DNA of 64,000 nucleotides from Porogramme epimiltina (Eukaryota > Basidiomycota > Agaricomycetes > Polyporales > Polyporaceae), in NCBI GenBank assembly GCA_900155495.1, contig FTLJ01000731.1, forward strand, positions 1 through 64,000, read 5' to 3'. Below, one piece after another: positions 13,625 to 23,675 of this stretch (its first letter is position 1; each line of letters begins with the position of its first letter). The position numbers were made by a program, and so were the translations under genes. Under the pieces are notes generated by a model. It worked only from the letters and a program-made list of their open reading frames with translations. It had not been told where the DNA came from and ran no database searches.

Positions 13625-14697
13625 TTACCTCTGCGCAGGTAGCATATCCTCGTCCTCATCTTCCTCCTCCCCTTCCATCCCATCCTCACCTAGATCATTC
13701 TCTTCATCTCCTTCGACGTTGTCTATGCCTTGGTTGGCCTCGTTCCGCCGGGACTAATTTGTACGTGTGAGACGTCAATCAGACTATCGATTAGAAAGGG
13801 GGAGAAACTTACATGGTATACTGCCGTCCAGTACCCGCTCCAGTACATGGCGGTCATCGCGCGGGAGAAGGCCTCGTCTTGGCTTACCATGGCCATGTCT
13901 GCTGCTGCTATCGAACTAGATACGCCGTTCATGCCCATCGACGGAGCGGCGAATGTTGTATCCGCTGTCGAAAGAGAAGGGTCGTGTGTTGGGACGAAGG
14001 TATCGAAGTTGAGGGGGGTAGAGTCTTCCGCGGACGACTCAGTGAGGTGTATCTCCGTGCCGTTTTGTGCAGGAGGTAGCATCGCAGCTTTGTTTTTCCT
14101 TTTTGACGAGAGATCTGGAGGAATGTTGTACCACCTGGGAGATGGGCAAAGAACGAGTGTTAGGACGTACGCGGGTAGTGTGTGCCAGAAGCGCGGGCGT
14201 ACAGAGGGGACTTCTTTATAGGTTCTTTCTTCCACTTCTTCCCTGGACCATGGAATGTCTAAGTAGTCATAACACGACATGATTAGCATTCTCATCCATT
14301 GCACTACTGAAGGGCTTGTACACACCTCGTATTCTGCCGCGGCGCTGTTCCACGCCTCAATCAGCGCAGAATCGTCCCAAATTTCCTCATGGGTGAGCTC
14401 CCGACTTTCCTCCTCTTCCTCATAGTCACCATCTTCAGCTGGCGCTGCGTTCGTCCCAATGGAAGATGACGCGGCCGGCGCCGGCGCGTCTTCGTAGTTC
14501 ATCTGCATGCCCTGACTACCTGGATCGTCCCAATGTTGTACCGTCTGAGGTACTTTGCCCCCGATATTGCCGCTTTGTCTTTGGTTCTGGCCCGTTTTGC
14601 GCTTTTTTGCAGATGGTTGGGAGGCTGAAGGGAAGTCCGAGGTACTGGGTGGCACCGAGGGCGAGGTTATGTCGTCGTACGAGATTATTGGACGCAT
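13625..14697 (-). CDS. SMN1: Survival motor neuron (SMN) homologue
   Basis: SMN is the core of the complex that loads Sm proteins onto spliceosomal snRNAs. Four exons, in order of translation: 14697-14326, 14258-14203, 14134-13813 and 13753-13625, giving about 292 residues. The Gemin2-binding N-terminal motif is L-T-H-E-E-I-W-D-D-S-A-L-I-E-A-W. Exons 2 and 3 join to give K-K-S-P-L-W-Y-N-I-P-P, a block I recognise from fungal SMN proteins. The C-terminal YG box is M-T-A-M-Y-W-S-G-Y-W-T-A-V-Y-H, with one Gly of the animal consensus replaced by Ala. An acidic tail rich in Glu and Asp follows. No Tudor domain is visible, as in fission yeast Smn1. The ATG at 14697 gives M-R-P-I-I-S-Y-D-D and is the only suitable start. 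Confidence 0.85.
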
Positions 14698-14962
14698 TTT
14701 GTATGAGTTGGCGGGTTGAGCGGGTAACAGGAGTCGGACGTAAGGTAGGATGAGAGGCTGGGACGGAATAGCAAGTAGTCAGTACTTGTGGATCCTTGCG
14801 GACACCCGATAGAAACCGCGAAGCGGCTGAAGGCCAGGTGTGCTTAGTAAGCACCGTGTATTTGGTGGAAACACGCCCACCTTCCACCGTGTTTTCCAAC
14901 ATTACCGACTACACGCTCTCTGCCTGTGCTTGTGTGAATCTTCCAAGTGGGATCTGTGCTTA
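14698..14962. other. Divergent upstream region of SMN and the F-box gene
   Basis: A short interval of about 265 bp lying 5' of both flanking genes. No TATA box or other clear element was found. Confidence 0.35.
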
Positions 14963-16981
14963 ATGAACTCGCAAGCAAATGCCCTATTAAACGCTGTGGA
15001 GCAGCATGCACCTCAGACGACGTGCGTCTCATCCTAGCTAGCACTATGTGCTTGCATGACTACAAGCGTTCAAGCTAACGATGGGCCGTAGGGACGACGA
15101 AGTAAATTCATTCCTATTAACTCGCACATGTGACACAGTCTATCTGACTTATATCTGCGCGTGTGCTTCAATCTGCAGATTCAAGAATGTCATGAAACTC
15201 TTCTGCGGGCGGTTTCCGCACTTCGCGGAGAGATAAACGCACGAACCCGGCTGTTGAAATTGCCTGCAGAGATTTTCTACCTCATCCTCGACCATCTTGC
15301 AGAATGGAAAGAAAATTCACCCATCGTGGCTACTGTCCAAGACCTCCCGGAAGGACCCCACCTCCAGTCCATCTGGCGCAATGGAGCGACGTCTGGCACC
15401 GTCTTCATCCCACTGTCACAAACTTGTCGCCATCTCCGCTCAGTGGTTTTGTCTAGGCCTCTACTATGGAACACCGTCACTGCAACTCCCCCCCTCTTCC
15501 ATCCGGAATGGGTGCTCAGGAGCCAGCATGTCCCTTTAATCGTCGTCGTTGCCCCTTCGAAGGATTTTACGAGGATCTTGGACGGGTTCTACAAACAACA
15601 TTCTTATCGCATTCAAGAACTTCATCTCACTGAAATCGGCCATAGACACTTCAACTACTTGAAGCATCTTCTAGAGGCGGAACATCCTCTGCTCCGTCGA
15701 CTTTTCGTCGACGGAAGAATCGGTTCCTTGTCCAAGTGGTCGACACACAGTCTCCCTATACCTGAGGGATCCGCAAACCATCTTCGCGTCCTGTGCCTCA
15801 AACACGTGCCATTGCTTCCTACCACTTGTCTCCCCCATCTTACCCATCTGGCTCTGCAAAATGTCGTCATCCCACAAATTTATCGCAGTCTCTTAGATGT
15901 TTTCGTTTGCTGCCCCAGTCTGGAATCTCTGATTCTCTCTCTCACAAGTTACAGCGATTCACAGTACCCAGATTTAGGAGAATGCACGTCTCTCCCGAAG
16001 AACTTGCGCCGCGTCACATTCTGCATAGCAGAGGGCTTCTCGGAGAAGCGCGACGCTCTTAGATTCTGCCTTCTCCTGTTATCACCTCTTGCTCAACGAT
16101 TGGCGTTGCAAGTTTTGGAAGTCTCCCCTCACTTGGCCGAAGAAACGCTCCTCCTTGGCACCCATCTCTCTCGACAAATACCCGATAGAGAGATGGTGCT
16201 CTCATTTAGTGCAATACGACACGATCCCCAGGAAGAGGGGGTGCACTTCCTTTCCGCCACCCTCATTGCTCCCCAAAGCGTCTTCAACGCCGTGTTGTCC
16301 CCTTACAAGGGGGTGCCAAGTTTATGGCCCCATTTTGTCTCCCTTTGGATTTCCAAGGTATTCCTCAATCCGTCCATCGTCCTCAGCATCCGCGAAGTTT
16401 GGGTCAGCGCCGACTTACCACAAGCATCGGATCACTACTACAATATACGGGCCATGCTCCTCACAATGCCCTCTCTGGAGACTCTCGTCTTAGCCTGCGA
16501 CTGCGCCGGATACCAAGAACTACCAGAGCCCGATTTCGGGCCGTGTCCAGATGGGAGCGAACGGCCGTTCGCCTGCACAAGACTCCGCACGTTGCGCATC
16601 GTCTACGGATACGAGGCCGGAAATGCGTCGCCGGCGATTAACCGCAGAGGGTGGGATACAGGCGAGTTTGTAGGGGGGCCAGCACAGAATAATCATGGAC
16701 ACTCCTCTGGGACACTACACTTCACACGGATGCTTGCGCCACTCCGCGACGGGACCACGATGTTCGGCTTCCTGGAAAATGTCATCGTCGAGACCGTGCC
16801 GTGGCTCGTACCAGACGCAGACGATGTGGCGGAGCTCCGTGGATACTTCGCCAATGTGCAGATAGAGGTCTCCGACGCGCCCCGCGTGAAGCCTCCTCTG
16901 CCGACGTTTTGTGAGGAACCGGAGAGAGGGGACGATCCTCGTCAGCATTGGCACTCATCGTGGAGGGGTGCACTATGGTGA
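14963..16981 (+). CDS. F-box protein with leucine-rich C-terminal half
   Basis: F-box proteins recruit substrates to SCF ubiquitin ligases through Skp1. One long open exon runs from about 15179 to TGA at 16979-16981. It starts with a heptad-like helix (I-Q-E-C-H-E-T-L-L-R-A-V), then the F-box-like core L-L-K-L-P-A-E-I-F-Y-L-I-L-D-H-L, and S-Q-T-C-R-H-L-R-S-V-V followed by L-W-N-T-V. This is the usual architecture of the expanded Agaricomycete F-box family. The remaining 450 residues have leucine-rich-like spacing. No ATG exists near the start of the long exon, so a 5' exon is required. The best candidate is the ATG at 14963 (M-N-S-Q-A-N-A-L-L), ending near 15020, but the exact splice is unresolved. 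The substrate cannot be predicted. Confidence 0.7.
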
Positions 16982-17740
16982 GATTAGGGTGGGGTGGGAG
17001 CGGATGCAAAGAGAGTCGAGGGGATTGATGAATCGCAGATGTGTGAAAGGGAGCGTCGAATACATTCGAGTAGGTAGTTTTTCGACATATGGAGACCACT
17101 GTTACTGACCGTCTCGGACAGATACTTTCATTCGACGTTGGCAATGCATACGAAATCACGAGGACACGCACATGCGTTTGAAGTCAGCTATCTATGACGG
17201 CAAGTCCCGGGACCAGGAGAGGGAAGCCCAGTAAACCCACCAATCTCCTTCCAGCCCAGTCCATACTCAAGCGACTTCCACCCCGTCGGTCGTGCCACTT
17301 ATCTCGTCGTCGGTCCTTGGCGAGTCTTCGGTGTCTTTTGGTAGGATAGGAGGGCCCTCTGCACGCCTGATGGATTGAAGAGGACAAGATCAGTCCCGCC
17401 GGGGGTCAGCCAGATCGCCCTTTCTTCCTAGAGTTGACCATATCCATGGCCTAGAGGCGGATGGCTATACTAAGAGTAAGTTGGAGCATACGCTGCCAGT
17501 ATCCCTTACAGTTCAAGGCTCATGTTGTGACTTGTTCCCAGACATCGGTTTACAACGCAGCTCGAATCGTAGCACGGCGATTAATACAGTACCCGAGACG
17601 CCCCACCTACCACACTACCACACAACAAAATAGTGTCTTCCGTCATCGCATTAGAGAAGTTCCATCGATACAGTAGAAAGCTACAAGGTATGGATGCACA
17701 ATCATCACTTAGTCCCCACGGTTCTACCCCATCGTATACA
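16982..17740. other. Convergent intergenic interval
   Basis: About 760 bp between the F-box gene (+) and SRP68 (-). Short open frames are present on both strands but none has a domain, good start context or splice support. I see nothing else. Confidence 0.4.
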
Positions 17741-19818
17741 TTACCGTCTGCCCCACCATCCACCGAGTAATCCACCCAAACCACGAGCTTGTGCCGCTGG
17801 CTCGGGAGTCGCAGCCCGTTCAATCTCCTCCACTTTCGCTTTCGCCGCGGGTGTTTTCTTCTCTACAGGCACTTGCACTTGAGGCGTGGCCGGCACGGCG
17901 GGGACATTCACGGGCGTCTTCCCAGCACGCTCTTGTAGTCGGTCCATATCGAGGGAGATGTAGTTCAGCGCGATGTCGAAGAACAATGGCTTCTTGTGAG
18001 CCTTCGAGGCCTCCGCGTCGAGCAGAGACCCTCCATTATGTGTGAACCAGTCGTTCTTGAAGCCCGTAGCGTCTGTCGTCATCTCTTTGTCGAGCTTATC
18101 GAGGTCGGCGAGTGAGAGCGGGTAGAACGCAGGCGAACCCTCGTTGATCGCGTCGGCATCTGCAAGAGGAGCGAACAATCCACGGGACTCGCGCAGATGA
18201 ATTGACGCATGTTGGCCCAGCGAGAGGGCTTCGGCGTATTTCTTCAACGGGGCGTAGCACCACCCGAGGTAATGGCATCGTCGCGCCTTAGTGTACGAGA
18301 GACGCGCATCCACTGACGTCGCAAGGTCCGGGCTGTCGTCGACGATCGTGAGCGTACGCATTTGTTCGAGCGACTGGAGGACGCTATCGAGCAGTTTGAC
18401 GATGGCAGGGAAGAGGCGTGCGTCGACTTGGACCTTGCGCGAGGAGCTACTCCCGGCTTGACCTTTTTGCGCGGCGCTCAACTGATGAAGGAGCGCTGTC
18501 ATAAGGAGGAGGTCGCGCTGGACGCGGCGAGAGAGGAGTTGATAGACAACATATGCGTGGACGAAGTGGATGTCGCGCGTTCCTGCAGTTGCTGCAGCGC
18601 CGCTCAACTACGAATCGTATGTCGGTCCACCTGTCAATGGAGACTGTACGAGATCACGTACCTTCTGTGCCTCAACCAACTTGCGGGCGACATCTTCAGC
18701 CTCGCTTAAAGCAAGCAGAATAGCGTCATAGGAGGCGACACCACGCTTCGACTTTGCTCCCTTGCCCATCTTGCTCTTCTTGTCCGCTCCACCCTCGCCC
18801 TTCTCCTCCGGCCTCTCTTCCGCCAGCCTCTCTTGAGCCTCCTGCACCTTGAGCAGCACGTCGACTAGCTCAGGGTTGCGCACAGGAACAGGCTCTCCCT
18901 CCCACATCAGCTCCTTCAGTTTCCCTCTATCCTGTCCCCCTGCCCCACTCTCTTCCTTCAACCGTGCCAAGATGGCATCGCAGTCTTGCATGAGCGAGCT
19001 CTGGTGCTGCGGCGCGACGTCAGCAACAACAGCATCGATATCGTATGCTTTATCCCTGCGAAGCTCGTGCGCGCAATAGCGGATTTCGGGTCCAATTTCA
19101 TCGGCGAACGCGACAGCAAGGGCCTGGGCCCGACTCGTCGTGGCGGCGGCGGCGAGGTGGTCGAGCAAGTTGCGAGCAACGGAAAGCTGAGCGAGGGCGT
19201 CATCAAACTCGTAACGTTGGCGTAGAAAACGGCCGTTCAGGATGAGGGTGTACGTTGTGATCTGGGTGAGGTCTTCAGCAGAGAGGCGCGTCTGTGCGTA
19301 GAGGGCCTGGCAATGGGAGAGAAGTTGCGTCGCCCAATGAATAGCGCGGCGCATACGACGAGTTGCGTGCTTGCGGTGGGCAGAGGACTTCTTCTCCGCA
19401 TCTTCGGCGGCGGCACCACTTGCAGACTTGGCGGTGGATGCGAGTTTGAGGGACTCTTGGTGCATTTCTTGCGAGTGCGCCCATGCACGTTCCGCCTCGA
19501 ATAAGAGAAGTTGAAGACTGCGCCAACATACGTTCACAAGAAGCTACTCAACAGATGGAAGAACTCACTGTCCCTCCTTCGCAGTGTCGAGATTGATCGG
19601 GGGCAATTTCTTGAACTCACGCCCTCTGCCGTATGTCATCTTCAGAGAAGAGCGCAACCGGTGGGTACGGTTATAGCAGTGCTTCCTGCATCATGTTAAG
19701 GGATAAACATTTCTGCAAGTGGATGTGTACGCACCTATAACGCTCATAGTCGTTGTACCGGAGGCCGTACGCATTTCGCTGCTCGTTCACGATCAGGAGC
19801 GCTGCCCCGAGGTCAGGA
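17741..19818 (-). CDS. SRP68: Signal recognition particle subunit SRP68
   Basis: SRP68 with SRP72 binds 7S RNA and completes the particle that targets ribosome-nascent chains to the ER. Exons in order of translation are 19818-19735, 19685-19569, 19516-18662 and 18607-17741. The N-terminal RNA-binding block is diagnostic: N-E-Q-R-N-A-Y-G-L-R-Y-N-D-Y-E-R-Y-R, then K-H-C-Y-N-R, T-Y-G-R-G-R-E-F-K-K and L-L-F-E-A-E-R-A-W. The middle is helical (TPR-like). The C terminus ends G-G-L-L-G-G-W-W-G-R-R. The short first coding exon with the start ATG is unresolved and lies between 19819 and about 20060. A candidate ATG at 20060 would sit only 34 bp from the GET3 ATG, so I do not adopt it. The gene is head-to-head with GET3. 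Confidence 0.88.
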
Positions 19819-20094
19819 CTTGTAGTACGGCATCATCTCTGTAAGCCCATACCTTGGAAGTGAAGTTTCTGCCTTTCTGACATGGTCCGTACTGGTGGTG
19901 TCTTGAATGTACGAGATGATGATGGAAAGTGCTAGCACAAGCGTGATAGTGGAAGGCGGTTTTGGCCAAGAAGTGTACGCGGCTATCGGTCGCGCCTACA
20001 AAGACTTCTCCGCCGACCCCCACATCCGCATCACGTTTTCCCTTCAGTCTCTCCCGCCATCCTCGTTAGCTGCACTCCATAATCTTACTGCGCC

Positions 20095-21485
20095 ATGGCC
20101 GACGAAATCCTAGAGCCAACTCTCCAAAACATTCTCGATCAGAAGTCCCTCAAGTGGATCTTCTGCGGTCCGTCACTCAGCCACTTCCCTGACTCTACGC
20201 ACTGATTTCGCTCGACGGGCTCGTCTATCAGGTGGAAAGGGCGGTGTCGGTGAGTTAGCGCAGAGCAATGTCTGTAGGACGGTGAATTAATCGCGGATAT
20301 TCGCCAGGAAAGACCACGACATCGTGTTCGCTTGCCATCCAGCTTGCTACACGCCGTGAATCCGTTCTATTGATCGTAAGCCCAGTTTCTTTCGTCTTTC
20401 TCTTTGACGCGACTTAGTGCTGCTCTTGTAGTCTACAGATCCTGCACACAACTTGTCAGACGCGTTTGGACAAAAGTTCTCGAAGGAGGCGACCAAGGTT
20501 AATGGCTTCGACAACCTCTCAGCAATGGAGATCGACCCAACAAGTGCAATCCAGGAGATGGTAGAGCAATGTGCGTGTTAGGGATCATTTATTCTGTACA
20601 TGTCTTAACACGTTCTCGTGTAGCGGACTCTAACGGTATGATGGGTAGCATGATGCAGGACCTGGCGTTCGCTATTCCCGGTGTCGACGAGGCTATGAGC
20701 TTCGCCGAGATCATGAAGTAAGCCGTCATCTGGTTGTCTCCACGGGACATAATGTCTAATATGACACCGAAGGCATGTTAAGAGCATGGAGTACTCCGTG
20801 ATTGTTTTCGACACGGCCCCTACTGGACACACCCTTCGTTTCCTGTCGTTCCCCACAGTACTCGAGAAGGCGCTCGGCAAACTCAGTGCCCTCAGCGGGA
20901 GGATTGGGCCAATGATTAGCCAGATGACAAGTCTGATGGGTGGGCAGGCCGATGCTCCCGAAGACATGTTCGCAAAGCTCGAGTCAATGCGTGCCATCAT
21001 CACGGAGGTCAACACACAGTTCAAGGACCCGGTACGTCTGCGCTTCGTTAACATACCGTAGATCCTACCAGGATTAACGCGCACTCGTTCACCTTACAGG
21101 AGAAGACTACGTTCGTATGCGTTTGCATTTCAGAGTTTTTGTCGTTGTATGAGACGGAGCGGCTGGTGCAAGAACTTACTGCGTATGAGATCGACACGCA
21201 CAATATCGTTGTCAACCAGCTCCTGTTCCCCAAGCAGAGTGCGTACTCGGCATCAGCTTTCTCCAACTGAACACCCACACTTACGCTATACGACCAGACT
21301 CGAACTGCGAGCACTGTCAAGTGCGACACAAGATGCAACAGAAGTACCTCAAAGAAGCTCATGAGCTTTACGACGAGTTCTTCCACATCGTCCAGCTCCC
21401 ACTCCTCACCGAGGAAGTTCGGGGACCGGAGAAGCTCAAGGAGTTCAGCAAGATGCTCATCAAACCGTACGCGCCGCCACAGTAG
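20095..21485 (+). CDS. GET3: Guided-entry ATPase Get3 (ArsA/TRC40 family)
   Basis: Get3 is the cytosolic dimeric ATPase that delivers tail-anchored proteins to the ER membrane. The ATG at 20095 gives [10 protein letters not shown]. The deviant P-loop G-G-K-G-G-V-G-K-T-T is assembled from three exons: exon 1 ends at 20167, an 18-nt exon covers 20232-20249, and the third starts at 20308. Later blocks are [12 protein letters not shown] (switch I), [14 protein letters not shown] (switch II), a Met-rich hydrophobic substrate region (M-M-G-S-M-M-Q-D and I-S-Q-M-T-S-L-M), N-Q-L-L-F-P-K-Q, and the zinc motif C-E-H-C that joins the dimer. Length and order match the family. The stop is TAG at 21483-21485. 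Confidence 0.95.
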
Positions 21486-21911
21486 ACAGAACCTGTAGAC
21501 TACATCCATCTACTTTGTGAGTAGTGTTGGAGGTTGTAATATTATAGGACATCCCATTATGCGTTTGTCTACACATATAAACTCGACATACAGCTCGATC
21601 TGACCCTCTCGAGCGCCAGATCTAGCATCTTTACAGCTCTGTGACCCAATTTCCTACCTGGAATGAGGCCTCACTATGACATCATAAGGAATCATTAGCA
21701 TGCCAGTAGATGAGTGGTGATGAATACGTACAAAGCTGAATAGCATCTCCGAAGGACATTGGAAGCCTCTACTCACCCGCCTCCATGTGATGGAGGCAGA
21801 CGACTCCACGAAGGAGAAAAGAGGCCGCTCGGTCGAAGCCATGCCTGCCCTCGAAGGGGCTGAGTTTGACCTCTACCACCAACTGGGCATGCAGAAGGCC
21901 CTCCTAACCTG
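21486..21911. other. Intergenic region 3' of GET3
   Basis: No gene is supported. One minus-strand frame near 21773-21870 has coding-like codon choice (E-V-K-L-S-P-F-E-G) and might be a further exon of the small genes upstream, but no complete splice path was found. Confidence 0.3.
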
Positions 21912-22197
21912 CTAAAAGGCAACATTGATGACTTGCCACACAAGGCGATGGGGTAGAAGGAACTCGAACGAACCATTGCCACCTGATCGTCCGGCTTGTC
22001 CACGCGCGCCGCAGCCGCTGAACACGCCGATAGGGTGTTTCGCCGAGGTGATGATTCCCTCTCCTAGGCCTTCGCGTGGCTCTCCTTCAAACTTGTTACT
22101 GCAAAAAAGCTTGAACAAGGTCAGCGCGATGCGTTCAGGTCAAGTATGAGCTCAGCGCCTTCTCTCCGAAAAATCACCATCTAGTGACCTGTGTCAT
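21912..22197 (-). CDS. Possible small two-exon gene, unrecognised
   Basis: A weak candidate. An ATG at 22197 opens a 20-nt exon (M-T-Q-V-T-R), followed by a donor gtgatt, an intron of about 79 bp ending in ttttttgcag, and a second exon 22098-21912 that reads N-K-F-E-G-E-P-R-E-G-L-G-E-G-I-I and ends V-I-N-V-A-F before TAG. About 64 residues would result. It has a Gly-rich stretch and no signal peptide, transmembrane helix or known domain. The start lies 18 bp downstream of the stop of the next gene on the same strand. It could instead be a 3' exon of that gene or non-coding. Confidence 0.25.
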
Positions 22198-22215
22198 GGC
22201 CGGCGCCGACTTTAC

Positions 22216-22600
22216 TCAACCACAGCCGAACCGACGGGAACCGAGGGCGGAGAGAGCGCGATACTTGATTCTAGGATCTTTCTGTGCTGCGTGCAGCGAG
22301 ATGCAAGTGATGGGTTTGGAGGGAGGAGGAATTGGGAGGGGCTTGAGCTCTTCTCCAGGAAAGGGCCCAGGGAATCCATGGTACTTGATGCGAGGGTCTT
22401 GCTGTGCGAGGCGCAGGGGCACGAGTCTAATTTGCTTGACCTAAGAGGTCGAGATAGACGACGGCGACGGCGGCCATGAGGTATGAGAATTGTAGCATTA
22501 GGTGAGGTAGGCTCAAGAGACTCACCTTTTGGGCAGCAGGGACATGGAGCTCGGAGAGGTGCCCTGCGGGGACAGTACGACTACCGCGGTGAACTTGCAT
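22216..22600 (-). CDS. Unrecognised 99-residue protein with a repeated AQxDPRIKY motif
   Basis: Two exons, 22600-22526 and 22440-22216, joined in phase 0 across an 85-bp GTGAGT...TTAG intron. Exon 1 gives M-Q-V-H-R-G-S-R-T-V and ends in H-V-P-A-A-Q-K. Exon 2 carries two copies, exactly 40 codons apart, of A-Q-(Q/K)-D-P-R-I-K-Y. The copies differ at synonymous sites (GAC/GAT, CGC/AGA, TAC/TAT), which supports selection on the peptide. The spacer is proline-rich (P-I-P-P-P-S-K-P). A TATA-like element lies about 75 bp upstream of the ATG. There is no signal peptide or membrane segment; the C terminus is R-R-F-G-C-G, which is not a CaaX box. I do not recognise the protein. A longer gene with extra 3' exons cannot be excluded. 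Confidence 0.55.
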
Positions 22601-22670
22601 GTTGAAAGAGTGAGTGTGTAAAGGCGTAGGGGTAGCAAAGAAATGCAGGATTGGAGATGGGTAGGGGCGG

Positions 22671-22680
22671 AGATATATAG
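22671..22680 (-). promoter_or_regulatory. TATA-like element of the 22.2-22.6 kb gene
   Basis: Reads ctatatatct on the minus strand, 71-80 bp before the ATG at 22600, a normal distance for a short fungal leader. Confidence 0.4.
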
Positions 22681-23675
22681 TGGTTAGCCATTCAAGGCTG
22701 GACTGGGCTGGAAGGAGGTCATGGGAGGCTCACGGGGATACCGGGGTCTCCTGCCCCGGTTTCGCCGTCGCGAATGGAATTCGACGGCTTCATTTGCGTA
22801 CGCATACGTCAAGGGTGAGAAGCTCATTCGCGACGTGAGACATTTATAGGGCTTGGGCCTGGTGAGGGAGTGCATAGCAGAGCAAAGCAGCCTGCTTATA
22901 GGATGTACAGAATGGCGAAGGCGCGGCGCAAGCCTGCACCACTGCACCAGACATGCGAGGGTCAACGAATCTAGCACAAGCCTAACGGCATTGCATGGTA
23001 TGACGACAGAGAAAAACTGTTCACAGGTCATCGTCGACCTCACTCGTCTTCGTACGGCCACCCGTATCCGGCTTACGGATATGGACAACTGCACGAAGAA
23101 GGGTGGTCCGAACGAAGCCGGATGGGCCACCAGGACAACGGCAACTGGCGGGGGTCTCCCCACAAGGGTTTGCATTCACCATCGCAGGACCCGGTAGCCG
23201 TGCGGTACCCCACCCTGGTCACTGGTACCGGTACCTGTCTTCACCGTCGTTTGCGTGCGTCATCGGTAGGACGGCGGCAGTGGGGGTAAAGGGGACTACG
23301 TAAATAGCATATCCTCAGCACAGGTAACGACTCACTTACATACCGATGTTACGACGAGTCTCACCCGATAAGCTGAGTTTACGGCAGTTGGGAAGGAATG
23401 AGTAGAGGAGGATGAGACCTTGCTCAAACCTTGGCGGATCCGCCGGGATGTGGTCATCACGACGTCGACAAGAGTTTAAGTGAAAGCGCCCAGGACGATC
23501 GGAGGCACGCCGGATCCTGGGACCCTGTTCCCGAGATTGGCGATCCGAGATTCTATGCGCCGCCTCCGCCTCAGACGCAGCTCGTCTTTTGACCTCTTGT
23601 CCTGGCGTGCTCACTGCATCAGTCCTCTCTGCCTGGTCTCCTTGTTCTTCCTCCACGCGGGCCACTCTTTTCACC
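22681..23675. other. Intergenic region with one copy of a dispersed repeat
   Basis: No gene is supported. The stretch from about 23040 to 23190 resembles 52110-52300 and is listed separately. The remainder includes the promoter of the GCN20-like gene. Confidence 0.4.
23040..23190 (+). repeat. Dispersed repeat, copy A
   Basis: Shares ordered blocks with 52110-52300 on the same strand: gcttacgga, then tgcacga, then tccgaac followed by aagccgga, then cggcaa and gggg-ctcccc. Spacers differ in length. Neither copy has a long open frame or terminal repeats that I can define, so the class of element is unknown. Confidence 0.5.

Noticed and set aside
19793..20023. Minus-strand 76-codon frame upstream of SRP68
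   Set aside because: It has no ATG and its frame does not join the SRP68 N-terminal block.
20058..20094. ATG at 20060 as the SRP68 start
   Set aside because: It needs an intron of about 240 bp with a weak donor and would lie 34 bp from the GET3 ATG, leaving almost no promoter.
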